NCBI GenBank assembly: GCA_963757815.1
Contig: CAVWSN010000018.1
Location: forward strand, 496,001 to 560,000
DNA length: 64,000 nt
Source: JACVRW01 sp963757815
Lineage (GTDB): Bacteria; Actinomycetota; Thermoleophilia; Solirubrobacterales; Thermoleophilaceae
Reading direction: 5' to 3'
The position numbers and the translations under genes were made by a program. Every line of letters starts with the position of its first letter. The first letter of the stretch is position 1. Positions 9,087 through 17,644 of the stretch are shown here, one piece after another. A model generated the notes under the pieces. It did not search any database. It had not been told where the DNA came from and worked only from the letters and a program-made list of their open reading frames with translations.

Positions 9087-9107
9087 TCCTGGATTGGTGG
9101 TCCAGGA
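9087..9107. repeat. TCCTGGA/TCCAGGA hairpin, first copy of a dispersed element
   Basis: Perfect 7-bp stem with a 7-base loop. An element with the same stem sequence and loop length is at 53691-53711, across the allH stop codon. In both places it lies beyond a gene's 3' end or between operons, so a transcript-end or REP-like role is possible. There is no U-tract. Confidence 0.45.
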
Positions 9108-9215
9108 GCCCGCCCAAAGCAGGACGGCACGCCCGATCCAGGATTCACCGGGGCCGTTGTCCCGCACCCATTCCCCAGCCTAACCCGGCCGGCGGAGAGC
9201 GACCCGGGACGCTCC

Positions 9216-9989
9216 CTAAGCGCTCACAGCCCGCCGGTAGCGGTACACCGCCAGCCCGGCGAACACGACGATCAGGCCGATGCACCAGGCCACGGCCGCC
9301 CAGACGTCGTTGTTGTGCGGCGCGTCCACCCAGAGCGCGCGCAGGGCGTCGACCACGGTCGAGAACGGGTTCGCCTCGGCGAACGCCTCGAGCCAGGAGG
9401 GCATCGACTCCGGCGGCACGAACGCCGACGAGGCGAACGTGAGCGGGAAGATCAGCATGAAGCCGAGCGCCTGCGCGCCCTCGGCCGAGCTCGTGCTCAG
9501 CGCGACGAAGGCGAAGATCCACGAGAAGGCGTAGCCGAACAGGATGCAGAGGGCGAAGCCCGCGATCACCTCGATCGGGCTCGAGGAGAACGAGAAGCCG
9601 ACGATCAGCCCCACGCCGACCATCACCGCGATCGAGATCGCGTTGGTGGCGACGTCGGCGAGCGTGCGCCCGCCGAGCACCGCCGAACGCGCCATCGGCA
9701 GCGAGCGGAAGCGGTCGATCAGGCCCTTGCGGAGGTCGTCTGAGAGGCCGATGGCGGTGACGAAGCCGCCGAACGCCATCGTCTGGATCACGATGCCCGG
9801 CATCAGGAAGTCGACGTAGTCGTAGCCCGGCGTCTGGATCGCGCCGCCGAACACGTAGACGAACAGCAGCACGAACATGACCGGCTGGATCGTGAACGAG
9901 ACCCACAGGTCCGGCTGGCGCGGGATCCGCAGCAGGTTGCGCTTGGCGATGACCGCCGTGTCGGCGACCGCGTAGGCGAGGGCGCTCAT
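9216..9989 (-). CDS. ABC-2 type exporter permease, DrrB family
   Basis: Membrane subunit of a drug/antibiotic-type ABC exporter. It has 257 residues with about six hydrophobic helices, and family landmarks of the daunorubicin-resistance DrrB group: VSFTIQPVMFVLLFVYVFGGAI near the N-terminus, then FLMPGIVIQTMAFGG, DDLRKGLIDRFRSLPMARSAVLGGRTLAD and a C-terminal AFAEANPFSTVVDALRAL. It overlaps the ATPase gene by four bases and so is translated with it. The exported compound is unknown; self-resistance or lipid export are both possible. Confidence 0.9.
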   Translation of the reverse strand: MSALAYAVADTAVIAKRNLLRIPRQPDLWVSFTIQPVMFVLLFVYVFGGAIQTPGYDYVDFLMPGIVIQTMAFGGFVTAIGLSDDLRKGLIDRFRSLPMARSAVLGGRTLADVATNAISIAVMVGVGLIVGFSFSSSPIEVIAGFALCILFGYAFSWIFAFVALSTSSAEGAQALGFMLIFPLTFASSAFVPPESMPSWLEAFAEANPFSTVVDALRALWVDAPHNNDVWAAVAWCIGLIVVFAGLAVYRYRRAVSA

Positions 9990-10978
9990 GCCGCACGCTC
10001 CTCGAGCTCGGCCTCGCCGGCCTCCGGTTCCTCCTCGTCTGGCTCAGCGGCGTGGCCGGTGAGCGTGATGAAGACGTCGTCGAGCGTGGGCCGGTGCACC
10101 GCGATGTCGTCGATCCCCACGCCGGCGTCGTCGAGACGACGAACTGCCTCGGCGATGCCGCCGCGGCCGCGGCTCAGCGGCAGCGCGAGCACGCCGGCCT
10201 CGCACTTCGGGCGATCCTCGGCGAGCGGCACGAGCGCCTCGATGGCGGCTTCGGTCGACGCGCCGTCGCAGAGCGTCACCTCGAGCCGCTCGCCGCCGAC
10301 GCGGTCCTTGAGCTGGTCCGAGGTGCCCTCGGCGATCACCTGACCCTGGTCGATCACGGCGATCGAGTCGGCCAGGCGGTCCGCCTCGTCCAGGTACTGC
10401 GTGGTGAGGAGCACGGTCGTTCCGGCCGCCACGCGCGCCTCGATCGTCTCCCAGAGCTGGAGCCGGCTGCGCGGGTCGAGCCCGGTGGTGGGCTCATCGA
10501 GGAAGATCACCGGCGGGCGGACCACGAGCGCCGCCGCCAGGTCGAGCCGGCGGCGCATGCCGCCCGAGTAGGTCTTCGCGAGCCGGTCCGCGGCGTCGGT
10601 CAGGGAGAAGCGCTCGAGCAGCTCGCTGGCGCGCTCGTCTGCCGCCCTGCGGCCCATGTGGTAGAGCCGGCCCACCATCTCGAGGTTCTCGTGCCCGGTC
10701 AGGTTCTCGTCGACCGCCGCGTACTGGCCGGCGAGGCCGATCTGGGATCGGAGCGCGGAAGCGTCCCGGACCACGTCGAGCCCGGCAACGCGCGCGGAGC
10801 CGGCGTCCGGCTTGAGCAGCGTGGTGAGGATGCGCACGGCGGTGGTCTTGCCGGCCCCGTTCGGGCCGAGCAGGCCCAGCACGGTGCCCCGTGGTACCTC
10901 GAGGTCGATCCCGTCGAGGGCGTGCACGTCCTTGAATGACTTCCTCAGATCGTGAGCTTCGATGGCTACGTCGGGCAT
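9986..10978 (-). CDS. ABC exporter ATP-binding protein, DrrA family
   Basis: ATPase of the DrrAB-type exporter, about 330 residues. Walker A is GPNGAGKTTA at about residues 38-47, the signature is YSGGMRRRLDLAAAL, Walker B is VIFLDEPTTGLDPRSR, and the switch region is TTQYLDEADRLAD. The C-terminal extension of about 90 residues after the nucleotide-binding domain (DRVGGERLEVTL...LDDVFITLTGH) is typical of the DrrA group. The ATG at 10978 is preferred; a GTG nine bases further upstream is possible. It is followed directly by the permease. Confidence 0.92.
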   Translation of the reverse strand: MPDVAIEAHDLRKSFKDVHALDGIDLEVPRGTVLGLLGPNGAGKTTAVRILTTLLKPDAGSARVAGLDVVRDASALRSQIGLAGQYAAVDENLTGHENLEMVGRLYHMGRRAADERASELLERFSLTDAADRLAKTYSGGMRRRLDLAAALVVRPPVIFLDEPTTGLDPRSRLQLWETIEARVAAGTTVLLTTQYLDEADRLADSIAVIDQGQVIAEGTSDQLKDRVGGERLEVTLCDGASTEAAIEALVPLAEDRPKCEAGVLALPLSRGRGGIAEAVRRLDDAGVGIDDIAVHRPTLDDVFITLTGHAAEPDEEEPEAGEAELEERAA

Positions 10979-10988
10979 GCCCAGCACT

Positions 10989-11234
10989 CTAGGGAGCGCC
11001 CCAGGGCACCTGATCGCCCCAGGGCGACGGGCCCGCGGGGTCGCGGCTGGTGCCCTCGAACAGCCCGGCGCGTGCCCACGGGCTGATCGCCGGGCCCGCG
11101 GCTGCCGGCGGTGGCGCGGTATCGCGCAGGAACTGCTCGATCGCGGCGGCGATCGCCGCGGCCTCCTCGGGCGACGCCGACTGGCGGACCTCGATCCGGG
11201 GGCGCGCGGGGCGGTGCTTGCCGTTCCTCGTCAC
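10989..11234 (-). CDS. small protein resembling acyl-CoA carboxylase epsilon subunit
   Basis: An 81-residue protein with a basic N-terminus (TRNGKHRPARPRIEV), a helical segment SPEEAAAIAAAIEQFL and a C-terminal stretch SPWARAGLFEG followed by Pro/Trp-rich residues. This pattern (short, 'ASPEEAAAI...', 'PW.RA..LEG') is like the epsilon-type small subunits of actinobacterial acyl-CoA carboxylases, but the carboxylase beta gene of this window is 30 kb away (40625-42190). The GTG start at 11234 is 16 bases from the divergent ATG of the next gene, so the promoters must overlap coding sequence. Resemblance is from memory and moderate only. Confidence 0.5.
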   Translation of the reverse strand: MTRNGKHRPARPRIEVRQSASPEEAAAIAAAIEQFLRDTAPPPAAAGPAISPWARAGLFEGTSRDPAGPSPWGDQVPWGAP

Positions 11235-11250
11235 GGGCCGGATAGCGTAG

Positions 11251-12205
11251 ATGCCCGTGCCCGAGATACCCGTCTTCCCCCAGGAGGCCGTGCTCGGCGC
11301 GATCTCGCCCTTGGAGGCGATCGACAGGGTGCGCGAGGGCTTCGTCGAGTACGCGAGCGGGAGCTGGCAGATGCCGCCCAAGACGTACCTCGACGCCTCC
11401 CCGCACGGCGACTTCCGCGCGATGCCGGCCAAGGGGGCGGGACTCGCGATCCTCAAGTGGGTCACCTCGTTTCCGCGCAACCCGGAGTCGGGGCGGCCCG
11501 TGGTGATGGGGGTGATCTGCGTCTCGTCGGCGGTCGACGGGGAGCCGCTCGCGCTCGTGGACGTCCGCTCGATCACCGCGCTGCGGACGGGCGCCGTCGC
11601 GGCCGTGGCCGCCCAGGAGCTCGCCCGCGAGGACGCGACGAGCGTGGGAGTCATCGGCTGCGGGCTGCACGGGAGCTGGGCCGCGCGCTGCCTCGCCGAC
11701 GCCGAGTACGGGCCCGGAATCTGCTTCGACCCCGATCCCGAGGCGGCGGGGACGCTCGCCGGTGAGCTCGGCTGGGAGGCCGGCAGCCGCGAAGACGCGC
11801 TCGCCTGCGATGTCGTCACCTGCGTCACGCCCGGAACCGAGCCGGTCGTCCGCGCCGGCGACCTGCGCGCCGGACTGCACTTGAACATGCTGGGTGCCGA
11901 CGGCCCGGGCAAGGCGGAGGCCGAGCCCGAGGCGGTGGCCCGCGCCGAGCTCTTCTGCGACGAGTGGACGCAGGCGAGCCACGGCGGCGAGCTGACCGCG
12001 CGCGGTCGCGGCCGGCCTCGTCACGCGCGAGCGTGTGACCGAGCTCGGCGCTGTGCTGACCGGCGCCGCGCCGGGCCGCTCCGGACCTGATGCCGTGACG
12101 CTGTTCGACTCCACCGGGCTCGCGATCCAGGACCTCGCTCTCTGTGTGGCATTGCTCGAATCTCACACAGCGGGCCTGGTGGCTCCAGCTACTGTCCGGC
12201 TCTAG
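11251..12205 (+). CDS. ornithine cyclodeaminase / mu-crystallin family protein, frameshifted
   Basis: NAD(P)-dependent enzyme of the ornithine cyclodeaminase family (reduction of imines or deamination of amino acids; exact substrate unknown). Landmarks: KTYLDASPHGDFRAMPA, GRPVVMGVICV, ITALRTGAVAAVAAQELA, the nucleotide-binding turn VGVIGCGLHGSW, and LHLNMLGADGPGKAE. At about 12001, after GGELTA, the frame shifts by one extra base. The next frame continues cleanly as AVAAGLVTRERVTELGAVLTG and ends TLFDSTGLAIQDLALCVALLE, the conserved C-terminal motif, with the stop at 12203-12205. Corrected length is about 318 residues, normal for the family. Confidence 0.82.
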
Positions 12206-12236
12206 TCCGCTCCCCGATGCTCCGATACCCGTCTTG

Positions 12237-13769
12237 ATGCGCCCACTCGCACTGCTGCTCGCCGCCGTGTCCCTGCCCGTGTTCGCCGCCCTCGGCTGCG
12301 GCCAGAACGAGACCGCCTCGAGCGCCACCGCGCTCGCCCCCGCCGGCTCGCTCATGTACGGGGAGATAAACCTCGACCCGTCCGGCGACCAGAGGCGCGC
12401 GATCGAGGAGCTCGCCGCCAAGTTCCCGGGTGAGGGGAGCGCCGGCGAGCGCCTCCAGACCCTGATCGAGAAGGGCCTCGCAGAGTCGAATGCTCCGATC
12501 AGCTTCGAGAGGGACGTCAAGCCCTGGCTCGGCGAGACCGCGGCCTTCTTCGTGACAGGCGCCGTCCGCCACGACGGTCCTCAGAGCGGCGCTGCGCTGA
12601 TCGCGGCCAACGACGAGGAGGCCGCCCGCGACGCGCTCGCCAAGGCGATCGAGGGCAAGCAGCTCAAACAGCGCTACGAGGGCGTCGAGTACCTGGTGGG
12701 CGAGGACGACACCGCCGCCGGTGTGGTCGACGGCTTCGCGGTGATCGGCACCGAGGGTGGGCTGAAGGCGGCGATCGACACCGCGCAAGGCGGCTCGCCG
12801 CTGTCGGACGACGACGCCTACACGGATGCCGTCGCGGATGCGGCGGACGACCGGCTCGGGCTCTTCTACCTCAACTCGCCCGAGCTGCTCGAGGCCATGC
12901 AGGGCAGCGACGGGGCCGAGGCATTGCGCTCATTCGAGGACTTCTTCGAGGACCCGTACGTCGCGACGCTCGACGTCGACGGGGACAGCCTCTCGTTCGA
13001 GGCCGACGCGCCCGAGTCGCTCGCGAAGCTGCTGCCGTTCTTCGGCGAGGGCAGCGAGCTGATGAACGAGCTGCCGGCGGACTCCTGGCTCGCGCTCGCG
13101 CAGCCGGACCTCGGCAAGGTGCTCGACTACTACGCCGAGGCCTTCGGCGCCTCGGTCGGTGGCCGTGACGCGCTCGAGAGCCAGCTCCGCACGATGACCG
13201 GCCTCGACCTCGAGCGCGACGTACTCGGCTGGATGGGGGACTTCGCCGTCTTCGTGCGCGGCGCGAGCGTCAACGAGCTCAACGGCGCGATCGTGATCGA
13301 GACCAAGGACCCGGAGGCCTCCGGCCGCCTGCTGGCGCGCCTCGAGGTCCTCATCGAGGCCTCCGAGCAGTCGTCGGGCACCAGGGTGGGCCCGCTGTCG
13401 GCGCCAGGCGGCGGTGAGGGCTTCACGCTCCGCGACGACGAGATCGCCGCGCCGATTCACATCTTCCAGCGCGATGACAGGGTCGTGGCCGCCTTCGGCG
13501 ACGCTGCCGCGCGCGACGCGCTCGATCCCGCCGAGACACTGGCCGATTCGGCCGAGTACTCCGAGGCGGCCAGGTCGCTCGACGGCTACGCGATTTCCAC
13601 GTACGTGGCGGTGGCGCCGATCCTCGAGCTGGTGGACTCCACCGAGGCCGGCACCGATCCCGGCTGGCGTGAGGCGCGGCCGTATCTCGAGCCGCTGAAG
13701 GCGCTCGTTGCCGGGACCGCGGGCGACGACGACGAGCTGCGCTCGGCCGTCAAGATCCTGGTCAAGTAG
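12237..13769 (+). CDS. DUF3352-family lipoprotein
   Basis: Secreted lipoprotein of about 510 residues. The N-terminus MRPLALLLAAVSLPVFAALGCGQ is a lipoprotein signal peptide with the lipobox ending at the Cys (ALGC). The body starts with LAPAGSLMYGEINLDPSGDQRRAIEELAAKFPG, typical of DUF3352 proteins, and contains repeated 'AGVVDGFAVIGTEGGLKAAID'-like units seen in that family. No function is established for the family. Starting at 12144 would put 31 residues in front of a good signal peptide, so the ATG at 12237 is preferred. Confidence 0.85.
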   Translation: MRPLALLLAAVSLPVFAALGCGQNETASSATALAPAGSLMYGEINLDPSGDQRRAIEELAAKFPGEGSAGERLQTLIEKGLAESNAPISFERDVKPWLGETAAFFVTGAVRHDGPQSGAALIAANDEEAARDALAKAIEGKQLKQRYEGVEYLVGEDDTAAGVVDGFAVIGTEGGLKAAIDTAQGGSPLSDDDAYTDAVADAADDRLGLFYLNSPELLEAMQGSDGAEALRSFEDFFEDPYVATLDVDGDSLSFEADAPESLAKLLPFFGEGSELMNELPADSWLALAQPDLGKVLDYYAEAFGASVGGRDALESQLRTMTGLDLERDVLGWMGDFAVFVRGASVNELNGAIVIETKDPEASGRLLARLEVLIEASEQSSGTRVGPLSAPGGGEGFTLRDDEIAAPIHIFQRDDRVVAAFGDAAARDALDPAETLADSAEYSEAARSLDGYAISTYVAVAPILELVDSTEAGTDPGWREARPYLEPLKALVAGTAGDDDELRSAVKILVK

Positions 13770-13805
13770 GGCTGCCGCCCGGATCGGCCGGGTTAGAGTC
13801 GGCCG

Positions 13806-15089
13806 GTGAACCTCGAGGAGCGCGCCTTTCGCAAGGCCACCCGGCGCCTGATCCCGTTCCTCTTCCTGATCTACGTGGTCGCCTTCCTCGACCGTGTGAA
13901 CGTCTCGTTCGCCCAGTTGCAGCTCGAGGAAGACCTCGACTTCAGCGACTCGATCTTCGGCATCGGAGCCGGCATCTTCTCGGTTGGGTACGTGATCTTC
14001 GGAGTGCCGAGCAACCTCGCGCTCGAGCGCTTCGGCGCGCGGCGCTGGCTCGCCGCGATCATGATCGTCTGGGGCGTGATCTCCGCCTCGATGATGTTCA
14101 TCGAGAGCCCGGCATCGTTCTATGTCCTGCGCTTCCTGCTCGGCGCCGCCGAGGCCGGCTTCTTCCCGGGGATCATCCTGTTCCTCACCTGGTGGTTCCC
14201 GGAGCGCGAGCGGACCCGTGTGCTGGCGCTCTTCCTCACCGCGATCTCGGTGGCGTACGTGGCGGGCGGCCCGCTGTCGGGCGGGCTGCTCGAGCTCGAC
14301 GGCTTCCTCGGCCTCGACGGCTGGCAGTGGCTGTTCCTCGTCGAGGGCCTGCCGGCGGTCGCGCTCGGCTGGGTCACGCTGCGCTTCCTCGACGACAGCC
14401 CCGACGGTGCCGAGTGGCTCGAGCCCGAGGAGCGCGAGTTCCTCGCGGAGGAGGTCGCGCGCGAGCGTGAGCTCAGGGAGGCGGCCGGCGGGCGTGGCCT
14501 CCGCGACGCCCTGGCGAGCGGCCAGCTCTGGCTGCTCTCACTCATCTACTTCCTGGTCGTGGCCGCGGCGTTCGGGCTCACCTTCTTCGTGCCCGACCTC
14601 GTCCAGGACCGCACCGGCTACAGCGACTTCGAGGTGGGCGTCCTCGCCGCGATTCCCTACGGCGTGGCGACCGCCGCGATGCTCGTGGTGGCCGCCCGCG
14701 CCGACCGTGCACGGAGCCGCCGGCCGTACGTGATCGCCGCGGTGCTGGTGGGCGCGCTCGGCTGCGTGCTCACGGCCTACGCGCAATCGCCGCTCACGCT
14801 CACCGTCGCGATCACGCTCTCCGCGGTCGGCCTGCTGTCGGCGATCCCGGTCTTCTGGGCGTTCCCCACGGGCCTCTTCAGCGGCACGGCGGCGGCGGCC
14901 GGGATCGGCCTCGTCGCCGCGATAGGCAACCTCGGCGGCTTCGCGGGCCCGGCGTTCACGGGCATCGCCGAGGACTCCACGGGAAGCTTCGAGATGCCGC
15001 TGACCGTGCTCGGTGTCCTGCTCGTGGTGGGCGCCGCGCTCGTGGGACTCGTCCGCGAGCGGCGGGCGGCGGCGGTCGAGGCGGTCTGA
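13806..15089 (+). CDS. MFS transporter, anion:cation symporter type
   Basis: Major facilitator superfamily protein of 427 residues with about 12 membrane helices. The N-terminus RRLIPFLFLIYVVAFLDRVNVSFA, the loop GVPSNLALERFGARRWLA and RFLLGAAEAGFFPGIILFLTWWFP are the marks of the ACS (phthalate/tartrate/glucarate) subfamily, which imports organic acid anions. GTG start. It follows the lipoprotein by 36 bases. The substrate cannot be read from the sequence. Confidence 0.9.
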   Translation: MNLEERAFRKATRRLIPFLFLIYVVAFLDRVNVSFAQLQLEEDLDFSDSIFGIGAGIFSVGYVIFGVPSNLALERFGARRWLAAIMIVWGVISASMMFIESPASFYVLRFLLGAAEAGFFPGIILFLTWWFPERERTRVLALFLTAISVAYVAGGPLSGGLLELDGFLGLDGWQWLFLVEGLPAVALGWVTLRFLDDSPDGAEWLEPEEREFLAEEVARERELREAAGGRGLRDALASGQLWLLSLIYFLVVAAAFGLTFFVPDLVQDRTGYSDFEVGVLAAIPYGVATAAMLVVAARADRARSRRPYVIAAVLVGALGCVLTAYAQSPLTLTVAITLSAVGLLSAIPVFWAFPTGLFSGTAAAAGIGLVAAIGNLGGFAGPAFTGIAEDSTGSFEMPLTVLGVLLVVGAALVGLVRERRAAAVEAV

Positions 15090-15090
15090 T

Positions 15091-16233
15091 TTACCAGCCG
15101 TTCTGCCAGGCGATCACGAGCAGCACGATCGCCACAAGGGCGGCCACCACCACCACGACGATGTTCGCGACGATCGCGGCCGGCAGCCAGCGAGGCACCT
15201 CGCGCGCCTCGAGCTTCGACGACTCCGGTAGCTCGTCATCGTCCCCTCGGACAGACGCCGTGAGGATGCCGGTGATGAAGCGGTTCAAGCTCAGGTCCTC
15301 GCGCTCGGCGGCCACGGCCAGCTCATCGTGCAGTGCCCTCGGCATGCGCAGGAGGAGCCGGCCGCTGTGGCTTGCGCTCCGCTTCGCGGCCTTCTCCCTC
15401 GGCGGCAGGGGCTCGGGCCGGGCGATTGGAGCCGGCGGCGGTGGCTGCACGCTCTCCGCGTCCCCGCCGGGCTGCCTCCCGTCCCCGGCGCGCCGCATGC
15501 CGTCCCCCTCGAGCTCGTGACGCAGTTTCTCGAGCGCGGTTCGCGTGCGCCTGCCGAGCTGGCTCTCGGACATCCCCAGCCGCCCGGCCACCTCCTTGCG
15601 GTCGAGGTCCTCGATGAAGCGAAGGAAGACGATCTCGCGTTCCTGCTCGTCGAGTGCCTCGAACGCGCCTGCGAGCACTAGCCGCTCATCGGAGGCGTTC
15701 GCCCGGGGGTCGGGCACCGAGTCCGTGCCGAGGTCCGCGGGGGCACGTAGGGCAGCCTCGAGGTCGGCCAGCTCCGCGGGGGTCACCCCAACCGCCTCCG
15801 CGAGCTCGGCGTCCGTGGGAGTCCGTCCGAGCCGCCGCGTCAACTGCTCGCGCGTCTTGGGGATGCGGCCGGCGGCCTCGTGCAGCGGCCGCGGCAGGCG
15901 GACGGTGCCGCCGCGGTCGCGGATGTAGCGCTTGATCTCCCCGGTCACCGTCGGAACGGCGTACGCCGCGAACTCGTCGCTGCGGTCGGGGTCGCAGCGC
16001 TCGATCGCGTTCAACAATCCGATCGAGCCCGCTTGGAGCAGGTCGTCGTACTCCGCGTGCTGGCCCCGATACCGCCGCGCGAGGGCCTCGACCAGCGGCA
16101 GGTAGAGCTGCACGAGCCTGTCCCTGGCACGGGTGTCGCCCTCGCTCCGGTAGGCGATCAGCAGGCGGCCGGTAGCCGTCTCTCGTCCGTCACGGTGGCG
16201 CTGGCTCGCCGGTCTCACCTCCCGATGGGCCAT
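15091..16233 (-). CDS. SigB/F-type sigma factor fused to a ribbon-helix-helix domain and a C-terminal membrane helix
   Basis: A 380-residue protein in three parts. (1) A sigma-70 of the SigB/SigF/FliA type: region 2 at about residues 38-110 (YDDLLQAGSIGLLNAIERCDP; PTVTGEIKRYIRDRG), region 3 at about 125-165, region 4 at about 188-242 (EREIVFLRFIEDLDRKEVAGRLGMSESQLG). (2) After a Pro-rich linker at about 255-280, a HicB/Arc-like ribbon-helix-helix segment at about 288-328 (SGRLLLRMPRALHDELA...SLNRFITGIL). (3) At about 352-376, a Val/Ala/Leu helix ending AWQNGW. The last helix should tail-anchor the sigma factor in the membrane. The start codon touches a run of 11-bp repeats (16232-16264), which may control it. 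A second copy of parts 2 and 3 is at 20588-20941. Confidence 0.88.
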   Translation of the reverse strand: MAHREVRPASQRHRDGRETATGRLLIAYRSEGDTRARDRLVQLYLPLVEALARRYRGQHAEYDDLLQAGSIGLLNAIERCDPDRSDEFAAYAVPTVTGEIKRYIRDRGGTVRLPRPLHEAAGRIPKTREQLTRRLGRTPTDAELAEAVGVTPAELADLEAALRAPADLGTDSVPDPRANASDERLVLAGAFEALDEQEREIVFLRFIEDLDRKEVAGRLGMSESQLGRRTRTALEKLRHELEGDGMRRAGDGRQPGGDAESVQPPPPAPIARPEPLPPREKAAKRSASHSGRLLLRMPRALHDELAVAAEREDLSLNRFITGILTASVRGDDDELPESSKLEAREVPRWLPAAIVANIVVVVVAALVAIVLLVIAWQNGW

Positions 16234-16264
16234 CTCAGGCTGATCTCAGGCTGATATCAGGCCG
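16232..16264. promoter_or_regulatory. three 11-bp direct repeats (ATCTCAGGCTG type), candidate activator site
   Basis: ATCTCAGGCTG occurs twice in tandem, followed by ATATCAGGCCG. The same core (TCTCAGG at 11-base spacing) is repeated four times at 22743-22786, upstream of another secreted-protein gene. Repeats at one helical turn are typical of OmpR/PhoP-family response regulators. The run lies between the sigma gene and the divergent gene at 16400 and could serve either. Confidence 0.55.
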
Positions 16265-16399
16265 ACCTTACCCGGTATCACCCGTCACACGCAGGTGATA
16301 GCGGTTACCGAGCTGTTTATCAGGCGACCGGCGTCGACCGGCCCGGGGTACTTGGATGTAAGGCTCACCTAAGACTCGCCCGCCCCGCCTCGCCCGCCA

Positions 16400-17575
16400 A
16401 TGCCCCCCGAATCGCTCCACCGCCCGCGGCGTTCCCGCCGCACCGTGCTCAGGCTTCTGGCGACGCTGCTTCTGGCGCTCGCGCTGGCCGAGCCGGCATA
16501 CGCGGAGTCCTTCGGCGCGGAGGAGCTCCAGGACGCGGCGGCGGTGCTCGCCGCGGGAGGGGTGGAGGCGCCGGAGGTGACCGCTCCCGAGGTGGCCGTC
16601 CCCGACGTGGCCGTGCCCGACGTGGCCGTGCCCGAGGTGCCCGTGGCTGTGCGGGACCCGGCGGTGCCGAAGCCGGCGGAGCCGCCCCCCGAGGCCGCCC
16701 TGGCGCCCGCCGCCGAGGCGCCTCCCGCGCCCGCGGCCGAGCGACCGGCTTTGCTCGGCGCCGGGGACTCGGCGGAGGACCTCGCGGCCACGCCTCCCGA
16801 GCGGGTCACGAAGGTGGAGGAGGCGGCCACCGAGGCGCTCGCGCTCATGCGCGACGAGGCGGGGGCACAACTGTCGGATCTGGGAGCCGCGGTGGCGTCG
16901 ATGAAGGTCGACGTGTCCCAGCTCGACGAAGGCTTCGACTGGACTTTGAACTCGAGCTCAGGCTGCGGCGGCGCATGCGCAGCCGGCTTGGACCCGAACT
17001 GGACTTTGGACGGCGCCCGCCTCCCGCAGAACCTCCGCGGCGACTGGCTCGGCGGCGACCGTCCGATTGAGGACCGTCTCGGCGGCCTTCTCGAGGCACT
17101 CCTACCGGAGGGCATGAGCCTCGGGGAGGCCGCCGGCGGCCTCGAGCTCGCAGGCGCCGATCCGCCCAGGCATCGCTCCGAAGGGCGCCGCTCGCGGGCG
17201 GCCGCGGACGCTGCGAACGACCTCGGGGCCGGCTCGGCGCTTGCGGCGCCGGGCGGCGGCCCCTCCGAGCTCAGCCTTGCTTCGGCCGGCGATGCCCGCT
17301 CCCCGATCTCCGCTGACTCGACAGCAGGCGGCGCGTCCGGCCCCGGGCCGATCCGCGACCCTGTGAGCGAGCCGCCGGGGTCCGCTGCCCCCGCGGCAGG
17401 GCTGGCCCCCGGAACCGGCGGCGGGGGTGGTGGCGGCGCGTTCTTCGTCCTCCTACTCGCGTCGCTCGTAGGAGGACTCGCGCTCCTACCTCCGCCGCCG
17501 GCGGAACGGGTTCACGCCCTCGGCCGAACACTTACCTCTTTGCTCAGTTCATCAAGGCTCGAGCGGCCCGGCTAG
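16400..17575 (+). CDS. secreted Ala/Pro/Val-rich protein with C-terminal membrane helix
   Basis: A 391-residue surface protein of unknown function. A signal peptide (RRTVLRLLATLLLALALAEPAYA) is followed by a low-complexity region with a short repeat (EVAVPDVAVPDVAVPEVPVAV), a middle with two Cys (SSSGCGGACAAGL) and two copies of a 'D..WTL' motif (FDWTLNSS, PNWTLDG), and a C-terminal Gly-rich stretch and hydrophobic helix (AFFVLLLASLVGGLALL) before a basic tail. It begins about 170 bases from the sigma factor gene, transcribed away from it, and is followed 70 bases later by the repeat protein. The architecture recurs in the genes at 20007, 22926 and 33294. I do not recognise the family. Confidence 0.75.
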   Translation: MPPESLHRPRRSRRTVLRLLATLLLALALAEPAYAESFGAEELQDAAAVLAAGGVEAPEVTAPEVAVPDVAVPDVAVPEVPVAVRDPAVPKPAEPPPEAALAPAAEAPPAPAAERPALLGAGDSAEDLAATPPERVTKVEEAATEALALMRDEAGAQLSDLGAAVASMKVDVSQLDEGFDWTLNSSSGCGGACAAGLDPNWTLDGARLPQNLRGDWLGGDRPIEDRLGGLLEALLPEGMSLGEAAGGLELAGADPPRHRSEGRRSRAAADAANDLGAGSALAAPGGGPSELSLASAGDARSPISADSTAGGASGPGPIRDPVSEPPGSAAPAAGLAPGTGGGGGGGAFFVLLLASLVGGLALLPPPPAERVHALGRTLTSLLSSSRLERPG

Positions 17576-17644
17576 CGCCGGCGCGATCCCCAACGATCTC
17601 GCCGGGGTTCGCCTTCTCCGGCGTGAACACCAACTGGAGGAACG

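Larger units (their letters stand above)
8899..9215. other. 317-base intergenic region between sulfite reductase and ABC exporter
   Basis: Both flanking operons run leftward, so this region should hold the promoter of the cys operon (near the palindrome at 8955-8972) and the end of the ABC exporter transcript. At 9087-9107 there is a hairpin TCCTGGA-TTGGTGG-TCCAGGA, which recurs at 53691-53711. No convincing gene or riboswitch was seen. Confidence 0.6.

Noticed and set aside
12144..12236. Upstream ATG for the DUF3352 lipoprotein
   Set aside because: Would add 31 residues before a clean lipoprotein signal and overlap the cyclodeaminase gene's real C-terminus.
16354..16375. GTAAGGCTCACCTAAGA as a possible DtxR/IdeR iron box
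   Set aside because: Only one half fits the TTAGGTTAGGCTAACCTAA consensus; the other half does not.
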